This document shows positions 23,193 through 36,221 of a stretch of DNA of 64,000 bases, one piece after another. Position numbers and translations under genes: made by a program. A model generated the notes under the pieces. It ran no database searches and was not told the DNA's origin. It saw nothing but the letters and a program-made list of their open reading frames with translations. The DNA comes from Ovis canadensis (taxonomy: Eukaryota; Chordata; Mammalia; Artiodactyla; Bovidae): contig NC_091248.1 of assembly GCF_042477335.2 (NCBI RefSeq), positions 123,898,501-123,962,500 on the forward strand, read 5' to 3'. Numbering within the stretch: position 1 is the stretch's first letter; the number at the start of each line of letters is the position of its first letter.

Positions 23193-23562
23193 CAATTAAC
23201 TTATGACAACCAAGAATATAAGTGGGGAAATTATAGTCTCATCAATAAATGGTGTTTGGAAAACTGGACAGCCATATGCAGAAGAGTGAAACTGGGCCAC
23301 TATGTTAACACCATACACAAAAATCAGCTCCAAATGAGTTAAAGACTTGAATGTGCCACCTGACTCTATAAAAATCCTGGAAGAAAGTGTAAGTGATAAG
23401 CTCCTTGACTTTGGTCTTGGTGATGAATTTTTAGATCTGACACCAAAAGCAAAGTAAGAAAGTAGGATGACATCAGCCTAAAAAGATTAAATAGCCAAGG
23501 AGCCCATCAACAAAGTGAAAAGGCAGCCTTCAGAATGGAAGAAAATATTTGAAAATCCTGTG
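23193..23562 (+). mobile_element. L1 ORF2 fragment, 5' part
   Basis: Old L1 (L1M-like) ORF2 sequence in sense: AATAAATGGTGTTTGGAAAA CTGGACAGCC, AAAATCCTGGAAGAAAG and AGGCAGCCTTCAGAATGGA. The reading frame is broken throughout. It is interrupted at 23563 by a DNA transposon and resumes at 24182. Confidence 0.82.
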
Positions 23563-24181
23563 CAGTATTTCCTCTTTATCTGCGGGTTCTCTTTCCAAGG
23601 TTTCACTTAACTGAGGTCAGCTGCAGTCTGAAAATATTAAATGGAAAATTCCAAAATAAGCAAGTGGTAAGTTTAAAATAGTGCACCATTCTGAGTAGCT
23701 TGATAATCTTCCATGCCTTCCGGCTCTGTCCCACCCAGGACATGACTCATTCCATTGTCCCTCCTGCCCCTTAAATAGTTAGTAGCCAACCTTGCTATCA
23801 GATTGACTGTCCCGGATTTGGTTTGCAGCACTGATTGTGGAAGTGCTTGTGTTCAACTTACTGAGGTTGCTAAGACTTACAGTAAGAACAAGTCGTCTAT
23901 ATGTACAGAATTGTACAGAAGGAAAAAGAAATACACGCTTGTTTTTGTGCTGGACCTCAAATTGCAAAAGTTACGGGCCCTCTGTTACAGTATATTGTTA
24001 TAATTGTCGATTATTAGTTACTGTGAATCTCTTACTATGCCTGATTTATAAATTAAAGCTTCCCTATATTACATATATATAGGGAAAAAACATAGTATGT
24101 ATAGGGTTGGTACTATCTATGGTTTGAGGCATCCACCTGAAATCTTAGAATGTATTCCCTGCAGATTAGTGGGGGCTACTG
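23563..24181 (+). mobile_element. Tigger-like (pogo) DNA transposon remnant
   Basis: A 619-bp element bounded by CAGTA at the left and CTACTG at the right, consistent with Tigger terminal inverted repeats (CAGTATTTCCTC against the complement of GGGGGCTACTG). Inside, the + frame at about 23860-23935 encodes a helix-turn-helix stretch like Tigger transposases (EVAKTYSKNKSSI), with stops and frameshifts. It sits inside an L1 and is internally deleted and inactive. The exact Tigger subfamily is not determined. Confidence 0.7.
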
Positions 24182-25248
24182 TTTTCAGTAAGGGGTTAAT
24201 ATCCAAATATATAAAGAACTTATGCAGCTCAAGAGCAAAAAAAAAAAAAAATCATCTAATTAAGACTGGACAGAGGATCTGAATATTTTCCTGAAGAAAA
24301 CAGAGAGCTGGAAAGCACATGAAAAGATGCCCAGCAACAGTAACCATCAGGGAACTGCAAATCAAGAGGACAATGACGCTATCCCCTCACATATTAGGGG
24401 ATGTGAGGCTGAATTACCAAAAATATGAGAACTAACCTGTGGGTGAGGAAGCAAAGAAAAGAGAACCTTTGTGCACTGTTGGTAGGAGAGGAAATCTGTG
24501 CATTTACTATGGAAGACGTTAGGGGCGTTCTTCAAATAATTAAACATTGAATTACTCTATGATTTAGAAATTTTAGTTCTGGATATTTACCTAAAGAAAA
24601 TGAAAAGACTAACTTGAAAAGACATATGCCCTGCACTGTTATTTATAATAGCCAAGATATGGAATCAACCAGTGTTCACTGAAAGGAGAGTGGATAAAGA
24701 AGATATATTAATATATCACATATATAGTAGAACATTACTTAGCCATAAAAATACTGAAATCTTGCCTTTTTGCCACACAGTGTAGGACCTAACGGATATT
24801 ATGCTAAGTGTGATAAGTCAGAGAAAGAGAAATACCATATGATCTCACTTATATGTGAAACCTAAAAATCAATATATTAATAAATCAAGCACATGGTTAC
24901 AGAAACCAGACTGGTGGTGGCCAGAGGTGGGGAGTTGAGAGCATAGGCAGAATGGTGAGGTAGATTGAAAGGTAAACACTTCCAGTTATAGAATAAACAA
25001 ATCATGGGGATGTGATGTACATGGTGACCCTAGTTAACAGCACTGTATTACATGTTTGAAAGTTGCTAAGAGGGTAAATTTTAAAAATACTCATCCAAGG
25101 AAAACTATTGTAACTCTGGTGATGAAGGTTAAGTAGATTTGTTGTGGTAGGCATTTCACAATATTTACAAATATCTAACCATTTTGTTGTACACATGAAA
25201 CTCATACAGTGTTACGTGTCAATTATACCTTTTTTTTCTTTTAAAGAA
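24182..25248 (+). mobile_element. L1 ORF2 C-terminus and 3' UTR
   Basis: Continuation of the L1 after the Tigger insert: AAGGGGTTAATATCCAAATA, the ORF2 end (TAGCCATAAAAATACTG), then 3' UTR with ATTTTGTTGTACACATGAAA and a short A/T tail. Frames are degraded. Bounded on the right by the repeat at 25249-25293. Confidence 0.82.
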
Positions 25249-25293
25249 AGAGAACATCTTGCACTCTATGAATGAGCTACGCTATCATCCAGG
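25249..25293. repeat. Right flanking direct repeat of old L1
   Basis: Partner of 23149-23192, sharing CTATGAATGA and CTATCA-CCA blocks at roughly 75 percent identity by eye. Confidence 0.5.
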
Positions 25294-25776
25294 TTGGGTG
25301 TCTGGAATAAGAAGCATATATATTACTACACATAGACTATTACATAAATTACTTTTACTGCATAGAGAATATTCTGCATAGATTTGGGTGTAGGGTGGGT
25401 GGGGATAATGTGTTTCTTCATTGTCATTTAAAAATTTATGCCATTTTCTAAATTTTTTGGAAAACTTGATCTGTTTCTGTTTTGCTTTGCTTTTTTAAAT
25501 AGTTTTTAGCTGATTATATGAATGAAAAATAGTTGAAATCTATTTTGGTTTTAATCTGAAGCAGTAAATTTGGCTAGGTGAACTTCACTTAAGTAAACAA
25601 AAATCCGAATAATCTATGTGAGTGTTTTATGTTTGTATGTATGCAATTTATTTATGAATGTATTTGTTCATTTATTCACCACCCATGAATCTTAGATTCA
25701 AGGGGTCGTCTCCATGTCAGCGTTCATAACCCTGTTATTATCTGTGGCAAGATTTCTCTATTGTCAAAGCTGAATT

Positions 25777-25820
25777 CCTTAAATATGTGAAATAATATCC
25801 TTAAATATGTGAAATAATAT
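25777..25820. repeat. 22-bp tandem duplication (2 copies)
   Basis: The 22-nt unit beginning CCTTAAATATGTGAAATAAT is present twice in perfect tandem (25777-25798, 25799-25820), followed by a third partial start (CCTT). Confidence 0.97.
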
Positions 25821-26037
25821 CCTTTATTGTGAAAGGATATCTCATCCTAGAATCTCCTAAAATAAAGATCACTGTCACATAATGTTCTATAGTCATTGCT
25901 GAAAATTATTTTTCTACTGGATACCTGTTCAAATGTGTTGACATTAATTAGGTGAAAGTGCGAATTTTTTAAAAAGAAACTACATATTATTTTGGAAAAG
26001 TATCCCTTAATGCTTATTAGCACAGACTTTCATGTAA

Positions 26038-26215
26038 GAAAGGCTGGATTCGGTTGTTAGTTCTGTTCCTCAGTGACCATGGACAAACTATCTAAAATTT
26101 GAGCCTCAGATTCCTGATATTTAAAATGATGAAATAAGGGTACCTTCATGAAAGGCTTGCTATAAGGATGAAGGACAAGGTGTGTAGTGAGTGGCACATG
26201 ATGGTAGATTCATTT
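26038..26215 (+). repeat. MIR SINE remnant
   Basis: Sense MIR blocks in order: GCTGGATTCGG region, GACAAACTATCTAAAATTTG (MIR GGCAAGTTACTTAAC), GAGCCTCAGATTCCTGATAT, then ATAAGGATGAAGGACA and GTGAGTGGCACATGATGG. Confidence 0.6.
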
Positions 26216-29200
26216 TAGTAATTTTGTTATTTTTTAATGCATTTGATATTTATTATACAGTGTTTATAATTAGACTATGTAGGTATTGCAAAATTATGTG
26301 TGATTGTCTCAGACATTTGTTTCATAATTTAGTTGAGAAGCTGACACTTACATTTGGAATAATTAGCAAAGGTAAGACCGGTATTTATTATTTAATTTTC
26401 ATGTAATGCTACATGTAAATGGTTAACAAGGGAGGTAATATCTCATTTTCTTAATGAAAGAATTAACAGAATGAAATCATGCATATATCATCTATGTTAA
26501 TTGACTTTATAATTTGTTATAGGTGGAAATATAAGTGGAGCTATACACACAGCGATGTTAGTACTTCAAAGTCATTTGTTTTAAAAGTATACTCTTGTTA
26601 AAAAGTAAGGGAGAAATTACTCAAGCAGTATAAAATAATTAATCTATTTAGGAGAGCCCATTTTACAGTGTAGTAGGCATTCCATTACCTTACTCACAAA
26701 TGTTTCTGAAAACCCACAACATGTGTAAATTAGAGAGCTTGTGGGCATGAGGAACATATCCAAAAGCATAAACATTTTTACTGTAACTTGTCAGCCATAT
26801 GGGCAGATGGTATAAAGCTTGTTTTCTGAAATGTGATGGAAAGTATAGAAAGAAATTTGACAATTTTTTTTCATTTTTGAATTTAACTATCCAAATAACT
26901 AGAAAGCTGGGAAATCAGTGGTATTATTTTAAGACCCTGAAAATCAGTGCCCAGGATTTTTGGAGGTTCAGCACTCAGCTGAAATTGTTTATAGACATGT
27001 TTTCATTATTAATGGAAACATCTGAATGTCTATTAAAAATAGATCACTGTGGTAAGCTCTGGAGATTATGAAAACTTTGGAGACAGTGTCTCTATCCTGA
27101 AGGGTTTTATACTCTCTATGAAGGTAGAAAAAACTTATAATTTAACTTTTTAAATAAGCAGCTTTGCCTATTCTAAAAGCTATGTAATTTCTTTGCAAAG
27201 GCCCAGGCCAAATTAACAATTATGCTTTACTATATTAAGGTATGAATTGAAATAATAGGATCATAAAACTGATGGAGAGAGTTAGTCACTAGAAAATTAT
27301 ACTATGTGACATAGTCTGAGACCTTGTCAATATTTCCTAGTGAAAATGTCAATATTTCTCTGTGACTCAGGTGAGCCGGAGGCCATGACTGGTCCTTGCC
27401 TTGCAGCCAGCCTGTGTCATGCCAGGTGATGGGATTTATCATCTTCTGTCTGACAGTGGTAGAGTATATATATTAGAAATTTATTTTTCAATTTCCAACT
27501 TCCTGTTCATAGCATATCATCAACCATCTTGGAAAATTTTGTTCCTTCGCTTCCTCAAATTTTGAATACTCTTTTCAGTAAAAGGAGGTGGATTTATAAT
27601 TTAATTTATAGAAACAGAAGGACAAAGGAGAGAGTGAAAAAGAACAACACTCTCCTTTTACCTCCGGGAAATTTAAAGCAAGTCCAGAGTTACCTCTCAT
27701 GGCTTTTTATTACCTGTGTGTCTCTTTTTCTTCTGCCTACTCTCATCAGACAGGAAGATAGATAAGTTGAGGTGGAAGGAAACTGGGTTATAATAGTGAA
27801 AGAAAAATCACTGATCTTCGTCTGTCAGGTAATAAAAATGAGCAATAAGAGAAAATATTCATGAATGTTTTGTATCAAATGACTTGTTCTTTCTCACCAG
27901 ACACCAGGATATTAGGCGTAAAGAAGTTAAATGCTGCTTTCCCTTTGAAAATTAAATTCATTATTTAATATATTGACACAAAACACATTTAAATCTGAAA
28001 GAAATCAAGGACAGTTGAAAAACAGTATACCCAGAGTTGAGGAGGGGGTGGAAATGTTAAGTGAACTAAATGCTTTAACATATAGTTATATGTATACGAT
28101 TTTCAGAAATGTGTATCGGTTTTTATAATTACATTCTAGTCAGTATATATTGCCTAAATGATTTTAATATCAAAAGGAATATTTGTTTCATTATGCAAAA
28201 ATATTATTTTGTTCCTGGACAATATTGTCTACATGAGAGATCATTCCAGACTCATAAACATCAATACTAATATTTGCAGTAATTCAATGATATTTAGCTT
28301 AGAGAATTTAGGTAAGGAGAGAAATAACTTTGATCATTTAATACATGGATGTATATGATTGAAGCAGCACTTACTCATTGAATAAGAGGCAAGTTCCTAA
28401 ATAATATGTTTTCAAAATGTATTGTTTATAGCTGGCTTTGAAGAAGTATATAATATTGAATGTAATTATGATATACTTTCACATAATAGTATCTTATTGA
28501 TATTTTAACTCAATAGTTACAGGGTATTTGCAGTTATTTTTAATGTGATTAATGGTTATATGCCTCATGTTTTTAAGTATTAATGCATCCCACTGGCATT
28601 ACTATGCTATATACTTCAAAAATTTTTCTCATTTTAGTAAGATTTAGTTGATTGCTATATACTTTGGGAAGATAATGGTTGAGTTTATTAAAGATGTATG
28701 CATTTTACATTAGGCTATGTGTGCAGAAATGCTAGCAAGTCAAAGATTTGTTAGAAAATGTATCGTGTATTCTTTATTAATTTGATTCCATACAAATTGT
28801 TTGTTTTTAAGGAATGTAATATTAAAATAAGGTTATTTCAAAATTTGAGTAATGCACCAATTCCTCAGAGGGCAATATAGAACTTGATATGTTTTGATAC
28901 TGTTAGTATCTTTGCAGCTTAACTTTTCACTGTTGACCATACATCAGAGGCCTTCACTTTTGACATAAAATAAAGCACAACCTGCAAGTGGTGGATGACC
29001 GTGTATCTGAAACAAACCCAAGTAGTGTCTATATCTCAGGTTATAATCTTTATCTTAGATTTTAGTCTATGCAAAAAGATGCTTTTAAGCAGATGACTGG
29101 TTTACTTAAAATACTTGCCAGCAAGAGGTTATACACGGATGCTTGTTGGGCGTTGAGCACTCAGCAACACTGGCCATTTCGGGAGCTGGTGCTGAGGAAT

Positions 29201-29262
29201 TTGATGTGAAACAAGAAGGAACTTGAGAAAGTAGCACTTCTTACCTGTTTAGATGCTCGTGA
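26216..29262. other. Intron sequence, no young repeats
   Basis: About 3 kb of AT-rich intron without recognisable ruminant retroposons. Open frames near 26799-27071 and 27529-27765 show no recognisable domain, and I do not call them genes. Confidence 0.5.
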
Positions 29263-29370
29263 ACCACCTGGCAGACGTGGATTTAGTTGGCCTGAGGTGG
29301 GACCTAAGATGTGGCATTTCTAACAGGCTCCCCTCCCATGGGATACCGAAGCTGAGTAGTCTGTGAACAA
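29263..29370 (+). repeat. MER5A-like hAT-Charlie fragment
   Basis: GATTTAGTTGGCCTGAGGTG GGACCTAAGA and GGCATTTCTAACAGGCTCCC resemble the MER5A non-autonomous DNA transposon. Short and old. Confidence 0.55.
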
Positions 29371-29564
29371 CATATTGAGTAGCAACGTTTTGAACTTGAA
29401 ATCTGTAATGAAAGATACTATAACAACCTTCCCACTTATTCTGAAATTAGGAAGCATACCTAAATGGGGAAAATTGGAAAAAATGTACATTCATTATGTC
29501 ACATTATTAAATATTTTTTATGTTAATAGAAGGTTCACTTGTAGTCAGTGATATAGTTTGGGGA

Positions 29565-29720
29565 TAAAACATGCAAAAAGTTTAAGTAAGTGGGTTAGTT
29601 GGATAGTCTTGCCCAGCTTTATGATCTCTCTAAATATTAGTTTTACGTTTATAACTTTAAAGAATTGAACTAGATTACCTCTAGAGCCCATTACAATTTA
29701 AAAATACATATAATTCTAGT
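29565..29720 (+). repeat. Possible MIR/L2-type remnant
   Basis: AATTGAACTAGATTACCTCT AGAGCCC resembles the end of a MIR/L2-family element. Weak match, listed for completeness. Confidence 0.3.
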
Positions 29721-31417
29721 TTCCAAAGTTAAGGCAGAATGGAGTGTCTTTCCAAACCTCAGTCTTGCTTTTGTCTCTAACAGGAGCTTGGGGATAGAAT
29801 CTCAAGGCTCTTATAAAGTTTAAGTGGTATTATTCATTTAAAATGCTTAACAAATTGCTTTACCAAGGACAAATGCTAAACTAATGTTTACATATTAGTA
29901 ATATTATTACGAAGATTAGGAAGATCAAATCCTAGAAAGTGAAGTAACTTGTTTCAGGTCACGGAGATTTCTAGAGATGTGCTAAACAAAACTATAGTAA
30001 CAAAGTAGCTGTGTAGTTGATAATATACTAGAGATAATGCTTTCTAAGTAAATCGATTCATTATAAACAGATTATCACAAAGGAAGAAAGAATGTATGCC
30101 TTTTTCTGTTAAAACTGGTAGAATCCTACCAAAATTAATCTAATTTCAATTGCTAGAATACTTTTCTCATGTTTGATAAAATGTGCCTATGTACTATTTT
30201 GTTCTAATATTTGATAAAGATACTGTTTACTGGTATGCAAACAACTCCAAGTGATGTCATGCTTGTAAAGCACATATTCATCTACTGACATGCAATTATT
30301 ATTACTTTATATTATTTCAACTTTATAAATATAGAAATATTTCTCTATGTGAATAGATGTATAGAAAATCAGTAAGATTGATCAAGGTGTTCTGTGTCCT
30401 TCATAATACTAATTGAGTGTGATTTTTGCATTGTAGACAACAAAGAATTACTACATAGGGCATGATGGATGCCTGCCAATAGTCTAGATATCCTCCCATA
30501 AATTATGTGGGATTTATGCCAATATGGTGAGTTTTTCCATGTAAAAACAACAATCAGGGTCAGTCTTGCTTATGTAATTGACTTACAAGTGACCACAAAG
30601 CATTGTTATGAACATATTTGGTATCTTGTTGCCCTCAATATTGCTGAATGCCAGGAACTGATTACAGTGGGAAAGTTAGGGTCAGTGCCTGTTAAGTCTT
30701 GCATTTCAAAGTTTACTGGACATTAGTATGGTTCCCAGGAAGGGGTATTAAGGATAGTCAGGTTGTGCTCTCCCAGGGAATTTCATCTCACAGAATTGTA
30801 AGTTGGCTTGTTGGTTCCTTTGGTCTGGTTTGGTTTAGTTCTTTAGCAGGCAGCGTCTCCTGAGGGATGTTAATAGTGTCCACCTGGGCTCATTCTCGAA
30901 ACTTGGGAGCAGATGGAGGCTGTTGAGAGCCTCCCACCTGTTTATCCCCTCAAGCAGCACTTGCCTTCAGTATCCAGTGGTTCGGTTTCCACTGTTGGGT
31001 GTTTGTTGGGTTACATGGCAGTGATTTGTTTGAAATATCAAAATAGGGTCACTGCTCATGGTGAATGGACATAAGTCTCAGCACAATGAGCAGGTGAAAC
31101 ATTTTCACACCAAGTTGGGTGATTTGTGAAAACAATGCATGGCTATTTCTCATGTTGGGATTTACAAGTGATTACTCCAGGGGAAGAAAAACAAAAATCT
31201 TTCAAACCTTGAAATGGGGAAAATTTACGATACAAGCCCAGTGACCTATTCTGATGACCCAGGTATGTTAGTTGTTTTTTAACTTTTCTCTGGACTTCTG
31301 CCATGGCGCACCCTTTGTCAAGTCTCTTTAGAACAGAACTGGTGTGCTTCGGCAGTCTGTAGTCTGAATATTGCATTTTGACTTGCCTGGAAATTTTATC
31401 TTTAGAACTAACTGATA
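29721..31417. other. Intron sequence, nothing recognised
   Basis: AT-rich except for a moderately GC-richer segment at about 30750-31130 of unknown nature. The region 29925-29985 may hold another faint MIR, too weak to call. Confidence 0.4.
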
Positions 31418-31492
31418 CGGGGGAGCTTGGTGGGCTGCCGTCTATGGAGTCGCACAGAGTCGGACATGACTGACGTGGCTTAGCAGCAACGA
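31418..31492 (+). repeat. Bov-A2 3' fragment
   Basis: Only the last about 75 bp: GGGGGAGCTTGGTGGGCTGC, GTCGCACAGAGTCGGACATG and a TTAGCAGCAACGAC tail. Severely 5'-truncated. Confidence 0.85.
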
Positions 31493-34400
31493 CAGAGAAG
31501 GTAATGCATTATTTAAATACCCACTTACCTGCCACATGGAAGATAGGAATGTTTCATCCATTTTTAAGGGCATAGTGGGATATTTATTTCTTTTTGAAAT
31601 TTCTTCAAGAACATCACAACTAAATTAATAGTGAGAATTTTTTGCAGCTTATGCTTACATTTTCTTCAGTTATATTTTGTTTTTTACAAAGTATATTTCT
31701 TGTAAATTATGAAACTAAAGCCAGATGTGTGGCATAATGTAAGAAAAGCATCCTAAGAGAATAAACATTCTCAAGTTCTAAAACTATAAAACTTTAGCTG
31801 TAAATTGATGACGAATGTCACACTGTCATTTTAGCCTTTTTTTTCCTGGGAATTTTATGAAGAAATAGGTGTGAAATTATATTTTCCAACTTTATTTACT
31901 CTGTGAAAAATATAATATATTTTGTGCACTGCATTTTGAAATGGTATGGAAGGTCTGAAGAGTGTAGAATTGTTGGTAGTCCACCATTGACTTACTAGAT
32001 ATATTCACATTTGTATCTCAAAAATTTTAATCACTTGACGTTTGCAGTTTATTGTTTTGTTTTTGTTAGTTCTGAGAGGTTAATATGTTACTGTGCAGTT
32101 TTCATACAAGTGATCTTTTAATTATGCTACTAAAAATATAAATAAGGAAATACTGAAAATATTCATGAAATGAGTTTAGGTCGTGAACAATACAGATAAT
32201 AGCATTCACATATTTTACGGGAAAATACAGTGTGTAAGTAAGAAATGCAACCTTTGAACACCCAGGTCTTAGAGTCCATTTTCATTTTGGCAAAACATGT
32301 CTAATTCTCAGGATTTCTCTCTAAGATACACATTTGTGTCTACATGTGTTGTGTGTGTGTGTGTCATGGGGTGTCAGTTTATTTAGCCTACATTATGAGG
32401 AAATTTGTTGCTCGCATAGTTGAAATTCTTTATAAATGCAACTCACCTCATTGAAGTGACATAAATCAAAAAATATTAAAAACTTTGCAAATGACTTACA
32501 TCTATCATACTTTCTTGGCTCAAATACAGTATAAAATTATCCTGAGTGCTTAGGGATATGGATATAAATATTTATTAAATATATTATGTTGATTATTATT
32601 TCAGTGACCAATCAGGTTTTTTGAGCTTCTTTTTCTACCACTAAATGGCTTTAGGCCATTGTGCTTTGCTCTTTCATCCTCTTGATGTCAAAATTCTCTC
32701 TCTTCGACTACTGACGTTTAACATTAAAAAGGACTTCTGAAACCATTTATAGGAAAGATTATAGTAGGTCTATTTGTTTAGAAGATATATTAAACTTCCA
32801 TTGCAACAGACCTCTGCATGCCTTGGAGTTTCTTCTGTGCTTATGGTTAATTTTCCATAAAATTATGTGTGGGACATTTGAGGTTTTTCATTCATTTTTG
32901 TCAACACACTCATTCCTTCAACTGGTCTGTCCCTCCTTTTAAAAATATTTATTTGTTGTTTGAATGTAATAGATTTTTGTATTGGACACCCCAGAGTCGA
33001 CTTACTCTGTAAAGAAGTCTGTGGAAATACAAGTATTTTATTATCCACGAACATCAGTTTTATCATTTGTGAAATAATTGGAATAGTAGTATCTGTTGAT
33101 ATTACTGTTACCATGAGGTGATGTGCATTAAAGTGCATACCTTAGTGAATGGCACAGTGTGGGTATTTCATACATGTCCGTTTTCTTTTCATTATCTTTG
33201 TGTAAAATTTACATGTAATTCATACATGGTTTTAGGGCTCAAGCAGCCCCTATTAGCTCTCTTCCTGTTAGCTCATTGTTTTGATGTCTGGGCAGCTACA
33301 AGAGTCTTACTCATCAAGTGTAACACTTCCATGCCTGTCTCCCTACCCCTGTTTAATTTGGTGGGCTGCCTGCTATATCTCAGAATTTGCCTAAATAGAT
33401 TCAGCTTCATCTGCTGAAGAAAATCCCGTTTCAAAAATTCAGTTTGTGGACAGCTCACTTTGGCAGATGAACCAGAAAAGAAGATGAGACATTTTCTATG
33501 ATGTAAAAGGATAGGTACAGAAGCAGAGAGTGCTTGTACAGACCCACAGGTCCACGATCGATGGTGGGGACCACTTCCTGTTCAGTGACTCAAGGAGCTG
33601 ACATGAACTTTGATACTGTGTGGAAAAGGGGTAAAATATTACGAAAGAGATTTGGCAGAGAAAAAGTGACAACAGTATTGAATTCTTTGACAAAATGCAC
33701 CAGTGTGCTTTGACATTTTGAAACCTCCCACTCCCTTTCTTTCCTCGTTTTTGTCTCCTGAAACTCATTTGTAAAATTATTTCCAGTGTCCTTACTCAAC
33801 CTATTAATTACCTACTACTAATGCCATCCCCATATTACCTCACTTTGTTGTCACGTTTCGTTGTCTTGACGTGTCTTGTTTCCATGGTGATATATTAATT
33901 TGATTCTCATGGATTAACTCTCATCATTTCTGTGGCTGAAAATATCCATTGTTTAAGCTGTTTTGACTTGAGGTTGGGAAATCTAGAGTAACCTCAGCAT
34001 CTCCCATTGTTTCTTTTGGGAGGTTAAAAAAAAGATGTAATTGCAGCTCTTTGCAGGGTTAAGCTGAATTTTGTTGATAAGGAACCTTTCACTTAAATCA
34101 CCTCATATAGTTTATTCTCTATATAGCAAAAATTGTGAGGAGAAGGAAGAAAAATGTGTTCTCTTTCTTCTCTTCCTGATTAAAGCATCTCAAAGAATAT
34201 AGAACCAAAGAAGAGCATTTTGTAAACTGGCTGTGGTGTTTTTCTTGATTATAATGAAGTAGGGATATTGGCATTAAGAGTGGGGAGACCAGGAATGCTA
34301 GCAGGTCTGACCGTCTGCATGTCAAGCCTGCCCCAGGAAGAATCTCCCACCACTCAGCGCCTGTAAGATTCAAGCGAACAAAGTCTGTTTAGAAATCTCC

Positions 34401-35430
34401 AGCTCTAGAACTTAACTAGAATTGGAATATAAATTTGAAATATATTACAGAGGTTTTTTTTTTTAATATGCATTAATTGTCCAGATACAACAACTGTGTA
34501 AGTTTAGGAAACTTTGTATTTTTTCCAATCATCAATGTGAGTTTTTAGCACTTCAAAAACTCACACATAACAAAGTTGTTCATAGGGGCAAATACAGCAC
34601 ATTTGCATCAGTCTGAATTTATAGCGATTATATTCACTGTGATACTAGGTATGAGTACAACATCCACTACCATGTCTTCTAGTGTGAGAGAACTTGGATA
34701 TTTGCATATTGAAATATACCTTGTCCATATAAATCACTTTCCCTTTATTATATTAGGATGTTTTATGTTTGAATTTTGTGCATAGATTAGAATGTCGTGA
34801 ATTTTGTTTCAGGTTTATAAAAAGGGAGTTAAATGTTTATCCATACAAACATTACAGACTTGACCTTGAATTTGACAAAGTTGAGAAGTATTGTTTTAGG
34901 AAATGCCATCAATTTTTCTGTTGCACTTTTGCGCATTGGCTTCTTATCTCCAGGCTGAGGGACAGAATTTTCTGACATAGTCTTTTTTTGAATGAAAGGG
35001 TATAACTCTCATTACAAAAGGAAATAGCCTCCTAGTCAGTTTGAAATGGAATATAGGGTTATTCTGCCCATCATCTCCTTTCTGCAGAATGGCTCACCTC
35101 GATGTTGTGAAAGGAGAGCCATCTGCCCTCTGGCTGGCCAGAGGCAAGCTAAGTTAGTGTGAACCACCATGAGAAATATTCCTTTCATTTGCTTAGGAAG
35201 TTCGCATTTGCGTGTGCTGTGTATTTCAGTAGCAGTTATATCATTAAAAACTGTAGATTCATTTGTGAGTTATTTTTTATTTCATTGTAAGATTATACAT
35301 CTCAAGAAAATACAACGGCAGTGTTTCTTGGTCACATTACATGGTTTTCTTTCAAGCATGAAAAGTACTCTGCTGAGTACTAATAGCGAATTTACATAAT
35401 CTGATTTTTCCCTTTATTTTATGCTTTGTT
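31493..35430. other. Intron sequence, essentially repeat-free
   Basis: Nearly 4 kb without a ruminant retroposon. A short TG run lies at about 32348-32364 and a T run near 34455. A MIR-like remnant is listed separately. Open frames at 32863-33138, 33118-33417, 33496-33799 and 34119-34373 overlap on opposite strands and have no recognisable products. Confidence 0.5.
33048..33170 (+). repeat. MIR SINE remnant
   Basis: CAGTTTTATCATTTGTGAAA, AATAGTAGTATCTG, CATGAGGTGATGTGC and GAATGGCACAGTG follow the order of the MIR core and 3' end. Confidence 0.5.
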
Positions 35431-35653
35431 GTGTGCATGCTAAGTCGCTTCAGTTGCGTTCAACTGTTTGCAACCCTATGGACTGTAGCCCACCAGGTTC
35501 CTCTGCCTGTGGGATTCTCCAGGCAAGAATACTGGAATGGGTTGCCATGCCCTCCCCCAGGGGATCTTCCCGACCCAGGGATCGAACCTGCATCTTTTAT
35601 GTCTCCTGTACTGGCAGGCGGGTTCTTTACCACTATCGCCACCTCAGAAGCTC
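35431..35653 (-). repeat. Bov-tA SINE
   Basis: Reverse complement from the BovA terminus (GCATGCTAAGTCGCTTCAGT) through GGATCTTCCCGACCCAGGGA to the tRNA head (GGCGGGTTCTTTACCACTAT). Near full length. Confidence 0.93.
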
Positions 35654-36000
35654 TTTCTAACTTTTAGTCATTATTAAAATGTCACTAATGTTGCTTTCTT
35701 AAAAATTCATGTGAGATGTATGTATCATTTTCTACAGTTAAATGAATAGTGCAGATAAGGTAAACTCTAGGTGAAGTTACAAAAGTAGCTTACAGAAGTT
35801 ATGAAGCATGCACAGTGTCTAAGTACTGTTCCTCAATAGTATGGTTTCCTGGGAAAGATGACCTCAAACAGGAATCATCATTGATTGTGCAAAGTTCAGA
35901 GATACTGACTGGTGCTGGGTCTCCAGCTTCTGTGTTTCTCAGTTCTACACATACTGAATTTAATCAGTCTGTCACTATTGACCCACACCTTACTGGGTTA

Positions 36001-36209
36001 AGGACTTCCCTGGTGGCCCAGACGGTAAAGCGTCTGTCTACAATGCGGGAGACCTGGGTTTGACCCCTGGGTTGGGAAGATCCCCTGGAGAAGGAAATGG
36101 CAATCCACTCCAGGACTATGGCCTGGAAAATCCCATGAACAGAAGAGCCTGGCAGGCTACAGTCCATGGGGTCGCAAAGAGTCGGACACGACTGAGCGAC
36201 TTCACTTTG
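36001..36209 (+). repeat. Bov-tA SINE with perfect 12-bp TSD
   Basis: Full-length element from GGACTTCCCTGGTGGCCCAG to GACACGACTGAGCGACTTCA. It is flanked by the perfect direct repeat CTTACTGGGTTA at 35989-36000 and 36210-36221. The clean duplication and low divergence suggest a fairly recent insertion. Confidence 0.95.
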
Positions 36210-36221
36210 CTTACTGGGTTA

